Positions 32,278 to 40,395 of a stretch of DNA of 42,124 bases are shown one piece after another. This stretch comes from JAQSWP01 sp040255215. Its GTDB lineage: Bacteria; Pseudomonadota; Alphaproteobacteria; Reyranellales; JAQSWP01. Position 1 is the first letter of the stretch, and every line of letters begins with the position of its first letter. The DNA lies in assembly GCA_040255215.1 (NCBI GenBank), contig JBDZUM010000020.1, positions 1 to 42,124 of the forward strand, in the 5' to 3' direction. Both the position numbers and the translations under genes were made by a program. The notes under the pieces were generated by a model that was not told the origin of the DNA, did not search any database, and was given only the letters and a program-made list of their open reading frames with translations.

Positions 32278-33438
32278 ATGCCGACCATTCGCCTGCCGAA
32301 AGCCGATGGCAGCCTGGAGAACTTCACGACCAGCGCGCCGCGCCAGTTCGCGAAGCCCGACGGCAAGTTCAATCGCGTCGCCTATGCCGCCGCCCATGTC
32401 GTGGCCGATCCGCTGGCCGACAACGATCCGTGGCTGACCCCGGCCATCGACTGGGAAAAGACGCTGCAGTTCCGTCAGCACCTGTGGTCGCTGGGCTTCG
32501 GCGTTGCCGAGGCGATGGACACCGCCCAGCGCGGCATGGGGCTGGACTGGAACAACAGCCTCGACCTCATAAAGCGCAGCGTCGCCCTGGCGAAGAAGGA
32601 GGGCGGCACCGTTGCCAGCGGCGCCGGCACCGACCATCTGGCGCCGTCGGCCAGCCTGACGATCGACGAAGTCATGCGGGCCTACGAGGAACAATGCGCC
32701 GCCGTCGAAGGGGCGGGGGGCCGCATCATCCTGATGGCCTCGCGGGCCCTGGCCGCCTGCGCCAAGTCGCCGGACGACTACGTGCGCGTCTACGATCGCA
32801 TTCTCGGTCAGGTCAGCGAGCCGGTCATTATCCACTGGCTGGGCGAGATGTTCGATCCGGCCCTTGAAGGCTACTGGGGCCATCGCGACCACTGGAAAGC
32901 GATGGATGTCTGCCTCGACGTCATCAACTCGCACGCCGACAAGGTCGACGGCGTCAAGATCTCGCTGCTCGACAAGGACAAGGAGATCGCCATGCGCCGA
33001 CGCCTCAAGAAGGGCGTGCGCATGTATACCGGCGACGATTTCAACTATGCCGAACTGATCGCTGGCGACAGCGAGGGCTATTCCGATGCGCTGCTGGGCA
33101 TCTTCGACGCCATTGCCCCAGCGGCGTCGGCGGCGCTCGGCTCGCTTGCCCGGGGCGACAGCAAGACCTTCCACGACATTCTCGGGCCGACCGTGCCGCT
33201 GTCGCGCCACATCTTCAAGGCGCCGAGCCGCTTCTACAAGACGGGCGTCGTCTTCATGGCCTATCTCAACGGGCTACAGGACCATTTCATCATGGTCAAC
33301 GGCCAGCAGAGCACGCGCTCGCTGGTGCATCTGGCGGAGCTGTTTCGCCTCGCCGACGCCGCCGGGCTGCTGCGCGATCCCGACGACGCCACCGCCCGCA
33401 TGCGGCGCGTGCTGGCCGTGCACGGGCTGGAGAACTGA
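32278..33438 (+). CDS. DUF993-family protein, aldolase-like TIM barrel
   Basis: A 386-residue member of the DUF993 group (PF06187, named from memory), whose function is not established. Conserved-looking parts are GMGLDWNNSLDLIKRS, ASGAGTDHLAP, IIHWLGEMFDPALEGYWG and VDGVKISLLDK. K227 in the last stands where DHDPS-fold enzymes hold the Schiff-base lysine, so a lyase or aldolase reaction is plausible but unproven. Start ATG 32278 is two bases after the Gfo/Idh stop, with GGAG close by, and its stop shares a base with the next start (TGATG). Side by side with a DHDPS-like gene it suggests two successive C-C bond steps or two halves of one. Confidence 0.85.
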   Translation: MPTIRLPKADGSLENFTTSAPRQFAKPDGKFNRVAYAAAHVVADPLADNDPWLTPAIDWEKTLQFRQHLWSLGFGVAEAMDTAQRGMGLDWNNSLDLIKRSVALAKKEGGTVASGAGTDHLAPSASLTIDEVMRAYEEQCAAVEGAGGRIILMASRALAACAKSPDDYVRVYDRILGQVSEPVIIHWLGEMFDPALEGYWGHRDHWKAMDVCLDVINSHADKVDGVKISLLDKDKEIAMRRRLKKGVRMYTGDDFNYAELIAGDSEGYSDALLGIFDAIAPAASAALGSLARGDSKTFHDILGPTVPLSRHIFKAPSRFYKTGVVFMAYLNGLQDHFIMVNGQQSTRSLVHLAELFRLADAAGLLRDPDDATARMRRVLAVHGLEN

Positions 33439-34277
33439 TGCGCAATCTTTCGCGGGCGCCGGAGCTGCTGTCGATCAACACCGCGACGGTGCGCCAGCAA
33501 TGGACGCTGCCGCAGATCATCGAAGGCTGCGTCCGGCAGGAGATCCGCGCCATCGCGCCATGGCGCGATCAGGTGGCGGCGTGCGGTCTGAAGACTGCGG
33601 CCGATCTTGTCGAACGCCACGATCTGCGCGTCTCCGGCTATTGCCGCGGCGGCATGTTCACCGCGCCCGACAAGGCCGGCCGGCAGGCCGCACTGGACGA
33701 TAATCGCCGCGCCGTCGACGAGGCGCTGGCGTTGAATGCCGAATGTCTGGTGCTGGTCGTAGGTGGGCTTGCCACAGGTTCCAGGGATATCGCCGATGCC
33801 CGCCAGCAGGTACGGGACGGCATCGCTTCCGTGCTGGATTATTCCCGCGCCCAGGGCATGAAGCTCGCCATCGAGCCGCTGCATCCGATGTACGCCGCCG
33901 ACCGCGCCTGCGTGAACACGCTGAAACAGGCCAACGATCTGTGCCAGGCGCTCGGGCCCGGCGTCGGCGTCGCGGTCGACGTCTATCACGTCTGGTGGGA
34001 TCCGGAACTGGCTGCCGAGATCGCCCGGGCCGGCACGAATGGCTGGCTCCATGCCTTCCATGTCTGCGACTGGCTGGTGCCGACCCGGGATCTGCTGCTC
34101 GACCGCGGCATGATGGGCGACGGCGTCATCGACATTGCGGGCATCCGCCGCCAGGTCGAGGCTGCAGGCTACGACGGTACGGTCGAGGTCGAGATCTTCT
34201 CGGCCGAGAACTGGTGGAAGCGCGATCCCGACGAGGTGCTGCGGGTCTGCCGCGAGCGCTACGCCAGCGTCTGCTAG
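33438..34277 (+). CDS. Sugar phosphate isomerase/epimerase-like TIM barrel 2
   Basis: A 279-residue xylose-isomerase-like barrel. The four metal-ligand positions are E146 (LAIEPLHPMYAAD), D181 (VAVDVYHVWWDPEL), H208 (LHAFHVCDWL) and E252 (TVEVEIFSAENWW). The DPEL loop and the GVID segment are typical of the epimerase/isomerase branch. It overlaps the DUF993 stop by one base and ends the four-gene set under operator site 3. Its relation to the first isomerase of the island (20632-21486) is distant, so it is a second step rather than a recent copy. The exact substrate cannot be told. Confidence 0.87.
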   Translation: MRNLSRAPELLSINTATVRQQWTLPQIIEGCVRQEIRAIAPWRDQVAACGLKTAADLVERHDLRVSGYCRGGMFTAPDKAGRQAALDDNRRAVDEALALNAECLVLVVGGLATGSRDIADARQQVRDGIASVLDYSRAQGMKLAIEPLHPMYAADRACVNTLKQANDLCQALGPGVGVAVDVYHVWWDPELAAEIARAGTNGWLHAFHVCDWLVPTRDLLLDRGMMGDGVIDIAGIRRQVEAAGYDGTVEVEIFSAENWWKRDPDEVLRVCRERYASVC

Positions 34278-34281
34278 GGCG

Positions 34282-35211
34282 ATGACGACGTCTCCTGCGC
34301 CCGCGACCGAGGCGTCGAGCCAGTCGCACGTCGCTGCCTACGGCATGCTGGTCACGGTCATGCTGCTGTGGGGCTCTAACGTGGTGATCGGCCGGTACAT
34401 CGCCGGCGACTGGTCGCCCTTCGCCCTGTCGGTCTGGCGCTGGAGCCTGGCGCTGATTCTGGTGCTGCCGTTCACCCTGCTGTCGGCATGGCGGCATCGC
34501 GCCGTGATCCGGCATCACTGGCGCTTGCTGCTGATTCTGGGCGTGCTGGGCGTTGGCCTGTTCAACACCATGCTTTACGTGGCGCTGAACTACACCACCG
34601 CGATCAACGTCGCCCTGATCAATTCGACCACGCCCATCGCCATCCTGCTGCTGTCGCGCCTGCTGATCGGGGCCAGAATGGCGCCCCGGGTCATTGCCGG
34701 CGTCGCGCTGGGTCTGATCGGCGCAGCCTTGATCATCACGCGCGGCGATCCGCTTTCCGTCCTGTCGCTGGGCTTCAACATCGGCGACGTCATCCAGTCC
34801 GCTGCCGTCGTCTGCTGGGCGCTCTACTCGGTGCTGCTGCAGCGCCATCCCATGAAACTGCCGCCGCTGACCCTGCAGCTGGTCCTGATCGCCGTCGGCT
34901 TGCCGGTGGTCATCCTGATATTCCTGGTCATGCCGACCGTCGGAACGGCGATCCCGCGCCATGAGTGGGACTGGGCGCTCGTCCTATACCTGGCCATGGC
35001 GGTCAGCCTCGGTTCGACGCTGTTGTGGTATCTGGCGGTGCGCTCGGTCGGCGCCCGGGTGGCGGGATTCTTCAACTACCTGACCCCGCCCATCGTCGCG
35101 CTGCTGTCCGTGATCTTTCTCGATGAACAGCTACGTCTTTTCCACGGGCTCGGTTTCCTGCTGATCCTGGGCGGCATTCTCCTGGCGACGCTCGGCGCGC
35201 GAAAGGCCTGA
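34282..35211 (+). CDS. EamA/DMT-family transporter
   Basis: A 309-residue drug/metabolite-type transporter with ten predicted helices in two EamA repeats. Repeat one runs over about 20-150 with YGMLVTVMLLWGSNVVIGRYI and the conserved ALNYTTAINVALINSTTPI. Repeat two covers about 165-300 with YLAVRSVGARVAGFFNYLTPPIVALLSV, the usual ending. Such proteins export amino acids or small metabolites. The ATG at 34282 lies four bases after the isomerase stop, so it may be the last gene of the operator-3 operon and remove a by-product; equally it may simply be read through. No further operator copy is seen before it. Confidence 0.88.
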   Translation: MTTSPAPATEASSQSHVAAYGMLVTVMLLWGSNVVIGRYIAGDWSPFALSVWRWSLALILVLPFTLLSAWRHRAVIRHHWRLLLILGVLGVGLFNTMLYVALNYTTAINVALINSTTPIAILLLSRLLIGARMAPRVIAGVALGLIGAALIITRGDPLSVLSLGFNIGDVIQSAAVVCWALYSVLLQRHPMKLPPLTLQLVLIAVGLPVVILIFLVMPTVGTAIPRHEWDWALVLYLAMAVSLGSTLLWYLAVRSVGARVAGFFNYLTPPIVALLSVIFLDEQLRLFHGLGFLLILGGILLATLGARKA

Positions 35212-35275
35212 CGCCGGTATTGCAACGGCAAGGGTTGGGCTAAGCTGCGCGGCCGCAATCGACCGGATTTCCGCC

Positions 35276-36430
35276 ATGAGCGACAACGACAAGCCGACCA
35301 TCGACACCATTCTGGCGCAGGTTTCGCATTTCATCGATCCGACCACGGGTGCGGTGGTGCCGCCGATCCAGTTCTCCACCACCTTCGCCCGCAACGATAG
35401 CTACGAGCTGATCGGCAAGTACATCTACGGCCGCTACCAGAGCCCGACCTACGACCCGGTCGAGGCGCTGATCGCCGAACTGGAGGGCGCCAGGGAGGCG
35501 AGCCTGTTCGCGTCGGGGCAGGCCGCGGCGGCGGCCGTGTTCGAGACCGTGCGGCCGGGTCGGCAGATACTGGCGCCGACGGTGATGTATCACGGCCTGC
35601 AGGAGCTGCTGCGCCATGTCGCCGCCCGCCGCAACATCGAAGTCACCTTCTACGACGCCCGCGATCTCGGCGCGCTGGAAAAGGCGATCGTTCCCGGCAA
35701 GGCCGACCTGGTGTGGATCGAGACCCTGCTGAATCCGACCTGGGACGTGATCGACGTCGTCGGCAGCGCGCGGCTGGCGCACAAGGCGGGCGCGATTCTG
35801 GCGGTCGACGCGACGGTGACGCCGGCCCTGACCCTGCGCGCCATCGATCTGGGCGCCGACTATGTCTTCCACTCGACTACCAAGTACCTGAACGGCCATT
35901 CCGACGTCACCGGCGGCGTTCTGGCCTGTCGCGAGGCGGATGCGCGCTGGGAGGAGATGAAGCACGTGCGCAAGATGGTCGGCGGCATCATGGGGCCGTT
36001 CGAGGCCTGGCTGCTGTTGCGCGGCATGCGCACGCTTGCCGTGCGCTACGACAAGGCGGCCTCCAATGCGCAGGCGATCGCCCGGCACTTCGAGGGCCAC
36101 CGGGCGGTCGAGCGCGTACTCTATCCGGGCCTGTCGAGCCATCCCGGCCATGCGCTGGCTTCGCGCCAGATGCGGCGGGGCTTCGGCGGCATGATGTCGA
36201 TCTGCGTGCGTGGCGGCGCCGACGAGGCCAGGCGGGTCGCTGGCCGCACCCGCAAATTCATCGCCGCCACCTCGCTGGGCGGCGTCGAATCGCTGATCGA
36301 GCATCGTGCCTCCGTCGAGGGTCCGCACAGCTCGGTGGCGAAGAACCTGCTGCGTCTGTCGGTCGGCATCGAGGACCCGCAGGACCTGATCGCCGATCTC
36401 GAGCAGGCGCTGGCCCAGATCGGCGGCTGA
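35276..36430 (+). CDS. Cystathionine beta-lyase / trans-sulfuration PLP enzyme
   Basis: A 384-residue fold-type I PLP enzyme of the Cys/Met metabolism family. The PLP lysine is K203 in DYVFHSTTKYLNGHSDVTGG. Early features are PPIQFSTTFARND, YGRYQSPTYDPVEALIAELEGA and SLFASGQAAAAAVFETV; the Tyr before GRYQSP is the substrate-phosphate contact. The C-terminal part has SLGGVESLIEHRAS, the usual region for substrate carboxylate binding. It could be a cystathionine beta-lyase (MetC), gamma-lyase or gamma-synthase; the sequence does not decide, so no symbol is given. Start ATG 35276 is 64 bases after the EamA gene, a spacer without a clear promoter. Confidence 0.88.
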   Translation: MSDNDKPTIDTILAQVSHFIDPTTGAVVPPIQFSTTFARNDSYELIGKYIYGRYQSPTYDPVEALIAELEGAREASLFASGQAAAAAVFETVRPGRQILAPTVMYHGLQELLRHVAARRNIEVTFYDARDLGALEKAIVPGKADLVWIETLLNPTWDVIDVVGSARLAHKAGAILAVDATVTPALTLRAIDLGADYVFHSTTKYLNGHSDVTGGVLACREADARWEEMKHVRKMVGGIMGPFEAWLLLRGMRTLAVRYDKAASNAQAIARHFEGHRAVERVLYPGLSSHPGHALASRQMRRGFGGMMSICVRGGADEARRVAGRTRKFIAATSLGGVESLIEHRASVEGPHSSVAKNLLRLSVGIEDPQDLIADLEQALAQIGG

Positions 36431-36522
36431 GCGCAGGTCTGGCATGTGAAGGCGCGGCGATTTGGCCGGTCTTCGGGCTTGCCGGACCGCCGGAAACGCC
36501 CTAACTACCGGCGCTGCGACGT

Positions 36523-36538
36523 CCGGTTTTGAAACCGG
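36523..36538. repeat. Inverted repeat in the helicase leader
   Basis: CCGGTTTTGAAACCGG has seven-base arms around TG. It lies 29 bases before the TTG start of the DEAD-box helicase and is followed by AGATTTTCC. It may be a small hairpin (five-base stem) or a protein-binding site. No clear terminator run of U follows. Confidence 0.3.
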
Positions 36539-36566
36539 CGCAGATTTTCCGGTAAGGCATCAGATC

Positions 36567-38516
36567 TTGGCATTCCCCACGACATCGCCGCCGCTCGCCC
36601 AGGCGCTGGCTGAACGCGACTACACCATCCCGACGCCCGTGCAGAGTGCTGTGCTCGAGGCGGCGGCGGCGGGGCGCGATCTGCTGGTATCCGCCCAGAC
36701 CGGGTCGGGCAAGACGGTGGCCTACGGTCTGGCGCTGGGGGCGACGCTGTTGGGCGATGCGCCGACGCTCGACCGACCGGGTGCGCCGCTGGCGCTGGTC
36801 GTGGCGCCGACCCGGGAACTTGCCCTGCAAGTGCAGCGCGAACTCGACTGGCTCTATGCCGGCGCCCGCGCCCGCGTCATCGCCTGCGTCGGCGGCATGG
36901 ACCCCCGGCGCGAGGCGCGGCTCTTGGCCGAGGGCGCTCATATCGTGGTCGGCACGCCCGGCCGTCTGCGCGATCATCTCGAGCGCGGCCGGTTCGACAT
37001 GTCGGCGCTGAGGGCCGTGGTGCTCGACGAGGCGGACGAGATGCTCGATCTGGGCTTCCGCGAGGATCTCGAATTCATCCTCGACGCGACGCCTGCCGAA
37101 CGCCGCACTCTGCTGTTCTCGGCGACATTGCCGCGGCCGATCGTGGCGATGGCGAAGCAGTACCAGAAGGACGCGCTGCGCATCGAGGTCGCCGGCGCCG
37201 AACGCGGCCACGCCGATATCGAGTATCGCGCCGTGCGCGTCGCAAATGGCGAGATCGAACTATCGGTGGTCAACGTCCTGCGCCATGCCGATGCGCCGGC
37301 TGCGCTGGTGTTCTGCAACACGCGCGAGGCGGTGCGCCATCTGCAGGCGATCCTTTCCGAACGCGGTTTCTCGGTCGTCGCCCTGTCGGGCGAGCTGAGC
37401 CAGAACGAGCGCAATCACGCCCTGCAGGCGCTGCGCGACGGGCGGGCGCGGGTCTGCGTGGCGACCGACGTCGCCGCGCGCGGCATCGATCTGCCGCATC
37501 TGGCGCTGGTGATCCATGCCGACCTGCCGCACGACGCCGAAGTGCTGCAGCATCGTTCCGGCCGCACGGGCCGGGCCGGTCGCAAGGGCGTCTCGGTCCT
37601 GCTGATCCCCTTCTCGCGCAAGCGCAAGGCCGACCGTTTGATGGTCGAGGCCGGCATCGTGCCGCAATGGAGCGGCCCGCCGACTGCCGACGAAATCCGG
37701 GCGCTGGACCAGGAAAGGCTGCTGCGCCACCCGGCCCTGGAAGAGGAGAAGACCGAGGACGACCTCGCCATGGCGGCCGCGTTGCTGGCGGAGCGCTCGG
37801 CGGAGGACGTCGCCGTGGCGCTGGTCAGGCTCTATCGCGACCAGCTTCCCGCTGCCGAGGACGTCGTCGATCCGGCCGAGCGCGGCCGCGATCGCGGCCC
37901 GCGGCCGGATCGGCCGGATCGCGGCGAAGCGCCAGCAGACGAGCGCACGGCCGACAATCCCGGCCGCCAGAAGCCGCGTTCGCGCCTCGACGGCAACGGC
38001 GTGTGGTTCCGCATACCGCTGGGCCGCGACAAGAATGCCGACCCGCGCTGGATTCTGCCGATGGTGTGCCGACAGGGCGGCGTGACCCGGCGCGAGATCG
38101 GCACCATCCGCATCTTCGACCGCGAGACGCGCTTCGAGATCGACGCCGCTTCGGCGCCCGCCTTCATCGAGGCGGTGCGCAAAACGCCCAAGGGCGAGGC
38201 GCGGATCGAACTGGTCGACGATGTCGCCAAACTGCCCGAGGCGGCGCCGCCGGAGGCACCCCCGGCCCCGCGCGGCCGGCTGGCGCTCAAGGGCGAGCGT
38301 CGGGCCGGACCGGCGCCCGCCGCGACCCAGACGCCTCCGGCCCGGCCGGCGAAGCCTGCCCGCAAGGGATTTGGCAAGAAGCGGATCGACAAGCCGTTCG
38401 AGACCAGGGTCGTTCCGCGCAAGGATGACGGCGACAAACCGTTGCGCCGCGTCGGGCGCGACGGGCGGACCCCGACGGGCGCTGTTGCCGGCCGGGCGAA
38501 GCGCCGCCGCGACTGA
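36567..38516 (+). CDS. DEAD-box RNA helicase with DbpA-type RNA-binding domain
   Basis: A 649-residue ATP-dependent RNA helicase. Motifs in order: Q (TIPTPVQ), Walker A AQTGSGKT, Ia PTRELALQ, Ib GTPGRLRDH, II DEAD (VVLDEADEMLD), III SAT, IV ALVFCNTREA, V ATDVAARGID and VI HRSGRTGRAG. Past the helicase core comes an acidic/basic linker and a DbpA-type RNA-binding domain (about 495-565, with WFRIPLGRDKNADPRWILPMV), then a Pro/Ala/Lys-rich basic tail. It resembles CsdA/DbpA proteins that act in ribosome assembly or cold adaptation. The TTG at 36567 with a TAAGG box nine bases upstream fits the family start; the frame is open for 35 more codons upstream, but those residues do not look protein-like and cover the inverted repeat. 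Confidence 0.93.
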   Translation: MAFPTTSPPLAQALAERDYTIPTPVQSAVLEAAAAGRDLLVSAQTGSGKTVAYGLALGATLLGDAPTLDRPGAPLALVVAPTRELALQVQRELDWLYAGARARVIACVGGMDPRREARLLAEGAHIVVGTPGRLRDHLERGRFDMSALRAVVLDEADEMLDLGFREDLEFILDATPAERRTLLFSATLPRPIVAMAKQYQKDALRIEVAGAERGHADIEYRAVRVANGEIELSVVNVLRHADAPAALVFCNTREAVRHLQAILSERGFSVVALSGELSQNERNHALQALRDGRARVCVATDVAARGIDLPHLALVIHADLPHDAEVLQHRSGRTGRAGRKGVSVLLIPFSRKRKADRLMVEAGIVPQWSGPPTADEIRALDQERLLRHPALEEEKTEDDLAMAAALLAERSAEDVAVALVRLYRDQLPAAEDVVDPAERGRDRGPRPDRPDRGEAPADERTADNPGRQKPRSRLDGNGVWFRIPLGRDKNADPRWILPMVCRQGGVTRREIGTIRIFDRETRFEIDAASAPAFIEAVRKTPKGEARIELVDDVAKLPEAAPPEAPPAPRGRLALKGERRAGPAPAATQTPPARPAKPARKGFGKKRIDKPFETRVVPRKDDGDKPLRRVGRDGRTPTGAVAGRAKRRRD

Positions 38517-38526
38517 CTGAGCAGCC

Positions 38527-39708
38527 GTGCCGCGGCGATACGACGTCATCGTTGCCGGCGCCGGCGCTGCCGGCATGATGTGCGCCATCGAGGCTGGCCG
38601 GCGCGGACGATCCGTACTCGTTGTCGATCATGCGCGCGCGCCCGGCGAGAAGATCAGGATCTCAGGCGGCGGCCGCTGCAACTTCACCAATCTGCACGCC
38701 GCGCCCGGCAACTTCATTTCGCGCAATCCGCATTTCGCCATTTCGGCGCTGCGGCGCTACCAGCCGCGCGATTTCATCGCCCTGGTCGATCGTCATGGCA
38801 TCGCCTGGCACGAGAAGACGCTGGGCCAGTTGTTCTGCGACGGCTCGGCGCGGCAGATCGTCGACATGCTGCTGCAAGAGATGAGGGACGCCGGAGCGGA
38901 ACTAAGGCTCGGCGGTACGCTGCAATCGATCGATTGGTCTGGCCATGGCTTCCGTCTTGTCGCGTCCGGCGAGCCGCTGGAATGCGACCGGCTGGTAGTG
39001 GCGACCGGCGGCCTGTCGATCCCCAAGATGGGCGCAAGTTCCTTCGCGTACGAAGTGGCGCGGCGTTTCGGGATTGCAGTGGTGCCGACACGGCCGGCGC
39101 TGGTGCCGCTGACCTTCGACGGGTCGTTGCTGGATGCGATGAAGGCGCTCAGCGGCGTCTCGGTGGATGGCGCGCGCGTGAGCTGCAATGGCGCGAAGTT
39201 CGACGAGGCGCTGCTCTTCACCCATCGCGGCCTCAGCGGCCCGGCCATCCTGCAGATCTCGTCCTACTGGCGGGAAGGAGAGGAAATCGAAATCGCCTTG
39301 CTGCCAGGGACGGATATCTATGCCTGGTTGCGTGAGATGCGGACACGGCACGGGCGTCAGGCGCCGGCCACGGCGCTGTCCGCTTTGCTGCCGCGCCGCC
39401 TGGCGCAGTTCGTCGCCGACGATGCCGATGGCGCGACGCTCGGCGATCTTTCCGATCAGCGCCTGCAGGCCATGGCCGAACGCATCAATCGCTGGCGTGT
39501 CCTGCCGTCCGGGAGCGAAGGCTACCGTACGGCCGAAGTGACGCTGGGCGGCATCGATACCGATGCGCTCGACCAGCGCACGATGGCGGTCAAATCCGTT
39601 CCCGGCCTGCATTTCGTCGGCGAGTGCGTCGACGTGACGGGCTGGCTCGGCGGCTACAATTTCCAGTGGGCCTGGGCGTCGGGCTGGGCGGCGGGGCAGG
39701 CCGTTTAG
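38527..39708 (+). CDS. HI0933/BaiN-family flavoprotein (NAD(P)/FAD-dependent oxidoreductase)
   Basis: A 393-residue FAD protein of the HI0933-like (YhiN/BaiN) family. The N-terminal FAD fold is VIVAGAGAAGMMCAIEAG (about 7-24), followed by the family motif ISGGGRCNFTN and the central TGGLSIPKMGASSFAYEVARRFG. The C-terminal FAD contact LHFVGECVDVTGWLGGYNFQWAWASGW is the strongest mark of the family. The exact reaction of most members is unknown; some reduce bile-acid-type enones. Start GTG 38527 lies ten bases after the helicase stop and no promoter is seen, so it may be co-transcribed. It is followed by a 229-base spacer before the HU gene, in which I see no convincing terminator. Confidence 0.9.
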   Translation: MPRRYDVIVAGAGAAGMMCAIEAGRRGRSVLVVDHARAPGEKIRISGGGRCNFTNLHAAPGNFISRNPHFAISALRRYQPRDFIALVDRHGIAWHEKTLGQLFCDGSARQIVDMLLQEMRDAGAELRLGGTLQSIDWSGHGFRLVASGEPLECDRLVVATGGLSIPKMGASSFAYEVARRFGIAVVPTRPALVPLTFDGSLLDAMKALSGVSVDGARVSCNGAKFDEALLFTHRGLSGPAILQISSYWREGEEIEIALLPGTDIYAWLREMRTRHGRQAPATALSALLPRRLAQFVADDADGATLGDLSDQRLQAMAERINRWRVLPSGSEGYRTAEVTLGGIDTDALDQRTMAVKSVPGLHFVGECVDVTGWLGGYNFQWAWASGWAAGQAV

Positions 39709-39937
39709 GCCTGATCTGGGCCTCCCCGATCGCTGCCGGATTGCGGTACTGCGGGGGTGGATTCCGCCGGAGAGGCCAGAAAACCCCTGTTTCAGGGCAT
39801 TAATCCACCGGCAAATGCAAAAAAGCCCCGCAATATATGGTGTTTCTGTTGCCGCTGTTCACTGAATATTGTAAGCAGGCTGACGCCGCCGGCCATATCT
39901 GGTACCGGCTAGCGCTAGTGACACCAGGGGAAACATC

Positions 39938-40240
39938 ATGGCCGAGAAAGCTAAAGTCACCGTTCCGACCGTTCCGCTCTCCAAGATCATCGCGGAAATC
40001 GCCGCCAACACCGACATGCCGAAGAAGTCCGTCGCCGCGGTCGTCGACGAGCTGGTCGGTCTGACCGTCAAGAACCTGAAGAAGGGCAACAAGGTTCGCC
40101 TCACTGGGCTGGGCATCCTGCAGGTCCGCAAGCGCCCGGCGCGCATGGGCCGCAATCCGGCCACCGGCGAGCAGATCAAGATCAAGGCGTCGAAGAAGGT
40201 TGCCTTCCGCGTCGCCAAGGATCTGAAGGAAGCCGTCTAG
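39938..40240 (+). CDS. HU-family nucleoid DNA-binding protein
   Basis: A 100-residue HU/IHF-type protein that bends and compacts DNA as a dimer. The arm signature is GRNPATGEQIKIKASKKVAF (about 68-87), with the helical dimer core from about 14 to 52 (SKIIAEIAANTDMPKKSVAAV). The short lysine-rich N-terminal extension and 100-residue length are slightly above the 90 of classic HU; HupB-like or stress-related HU are possible. GGGGAAAC precedes ATG 39938. The preceding spacer (39709-39937) probably holds the promoter; AT-rich stretches at 39820-39875 are the only candidates and no clean box pair was found. An intrinsic terminator follows, so it is a single-gene unit. Confidence 0.94.
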   Translation: MAEKAKVTVPTVPLSKIIAEIAANTDMPKKSVAAVVDELVGLTVKNLKKGNKVRLTGLGILQVRKRPARMGRNPATGEQIKIKASKKVAFRVAKDLKEAV

Positions 40241-40282
40241 GCTTCGTTTCGATCCGTTCGCGTCAGCGTTCATTCCGGCCGG

Positions 40283-40322
40283 CCGGCCGGCCCATTCGGG
40301 CTTGCCGGCCGGTTTGCGTTTT
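40283..40322 (+). terminator. Intrinsic terminator after the HU gene
   Basis: CCGGCCGG (40283-40290) and CCGGCCGG (40305-40312) form an eight-base GC stem, with an inner CCC/GGG pairing in the loop, followed by TTTGCGTTTT. It separates the HU gene from the DJ-1/PfpI gene. Confidence 0.7.
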
Positions 40323-40395
40323 GTGTGGAATCGGAGACGGGAACCTGCCGGCGGGCGCGGTGGTTGCATGGGCAGCAACTGCATTGGAGCCTGTC

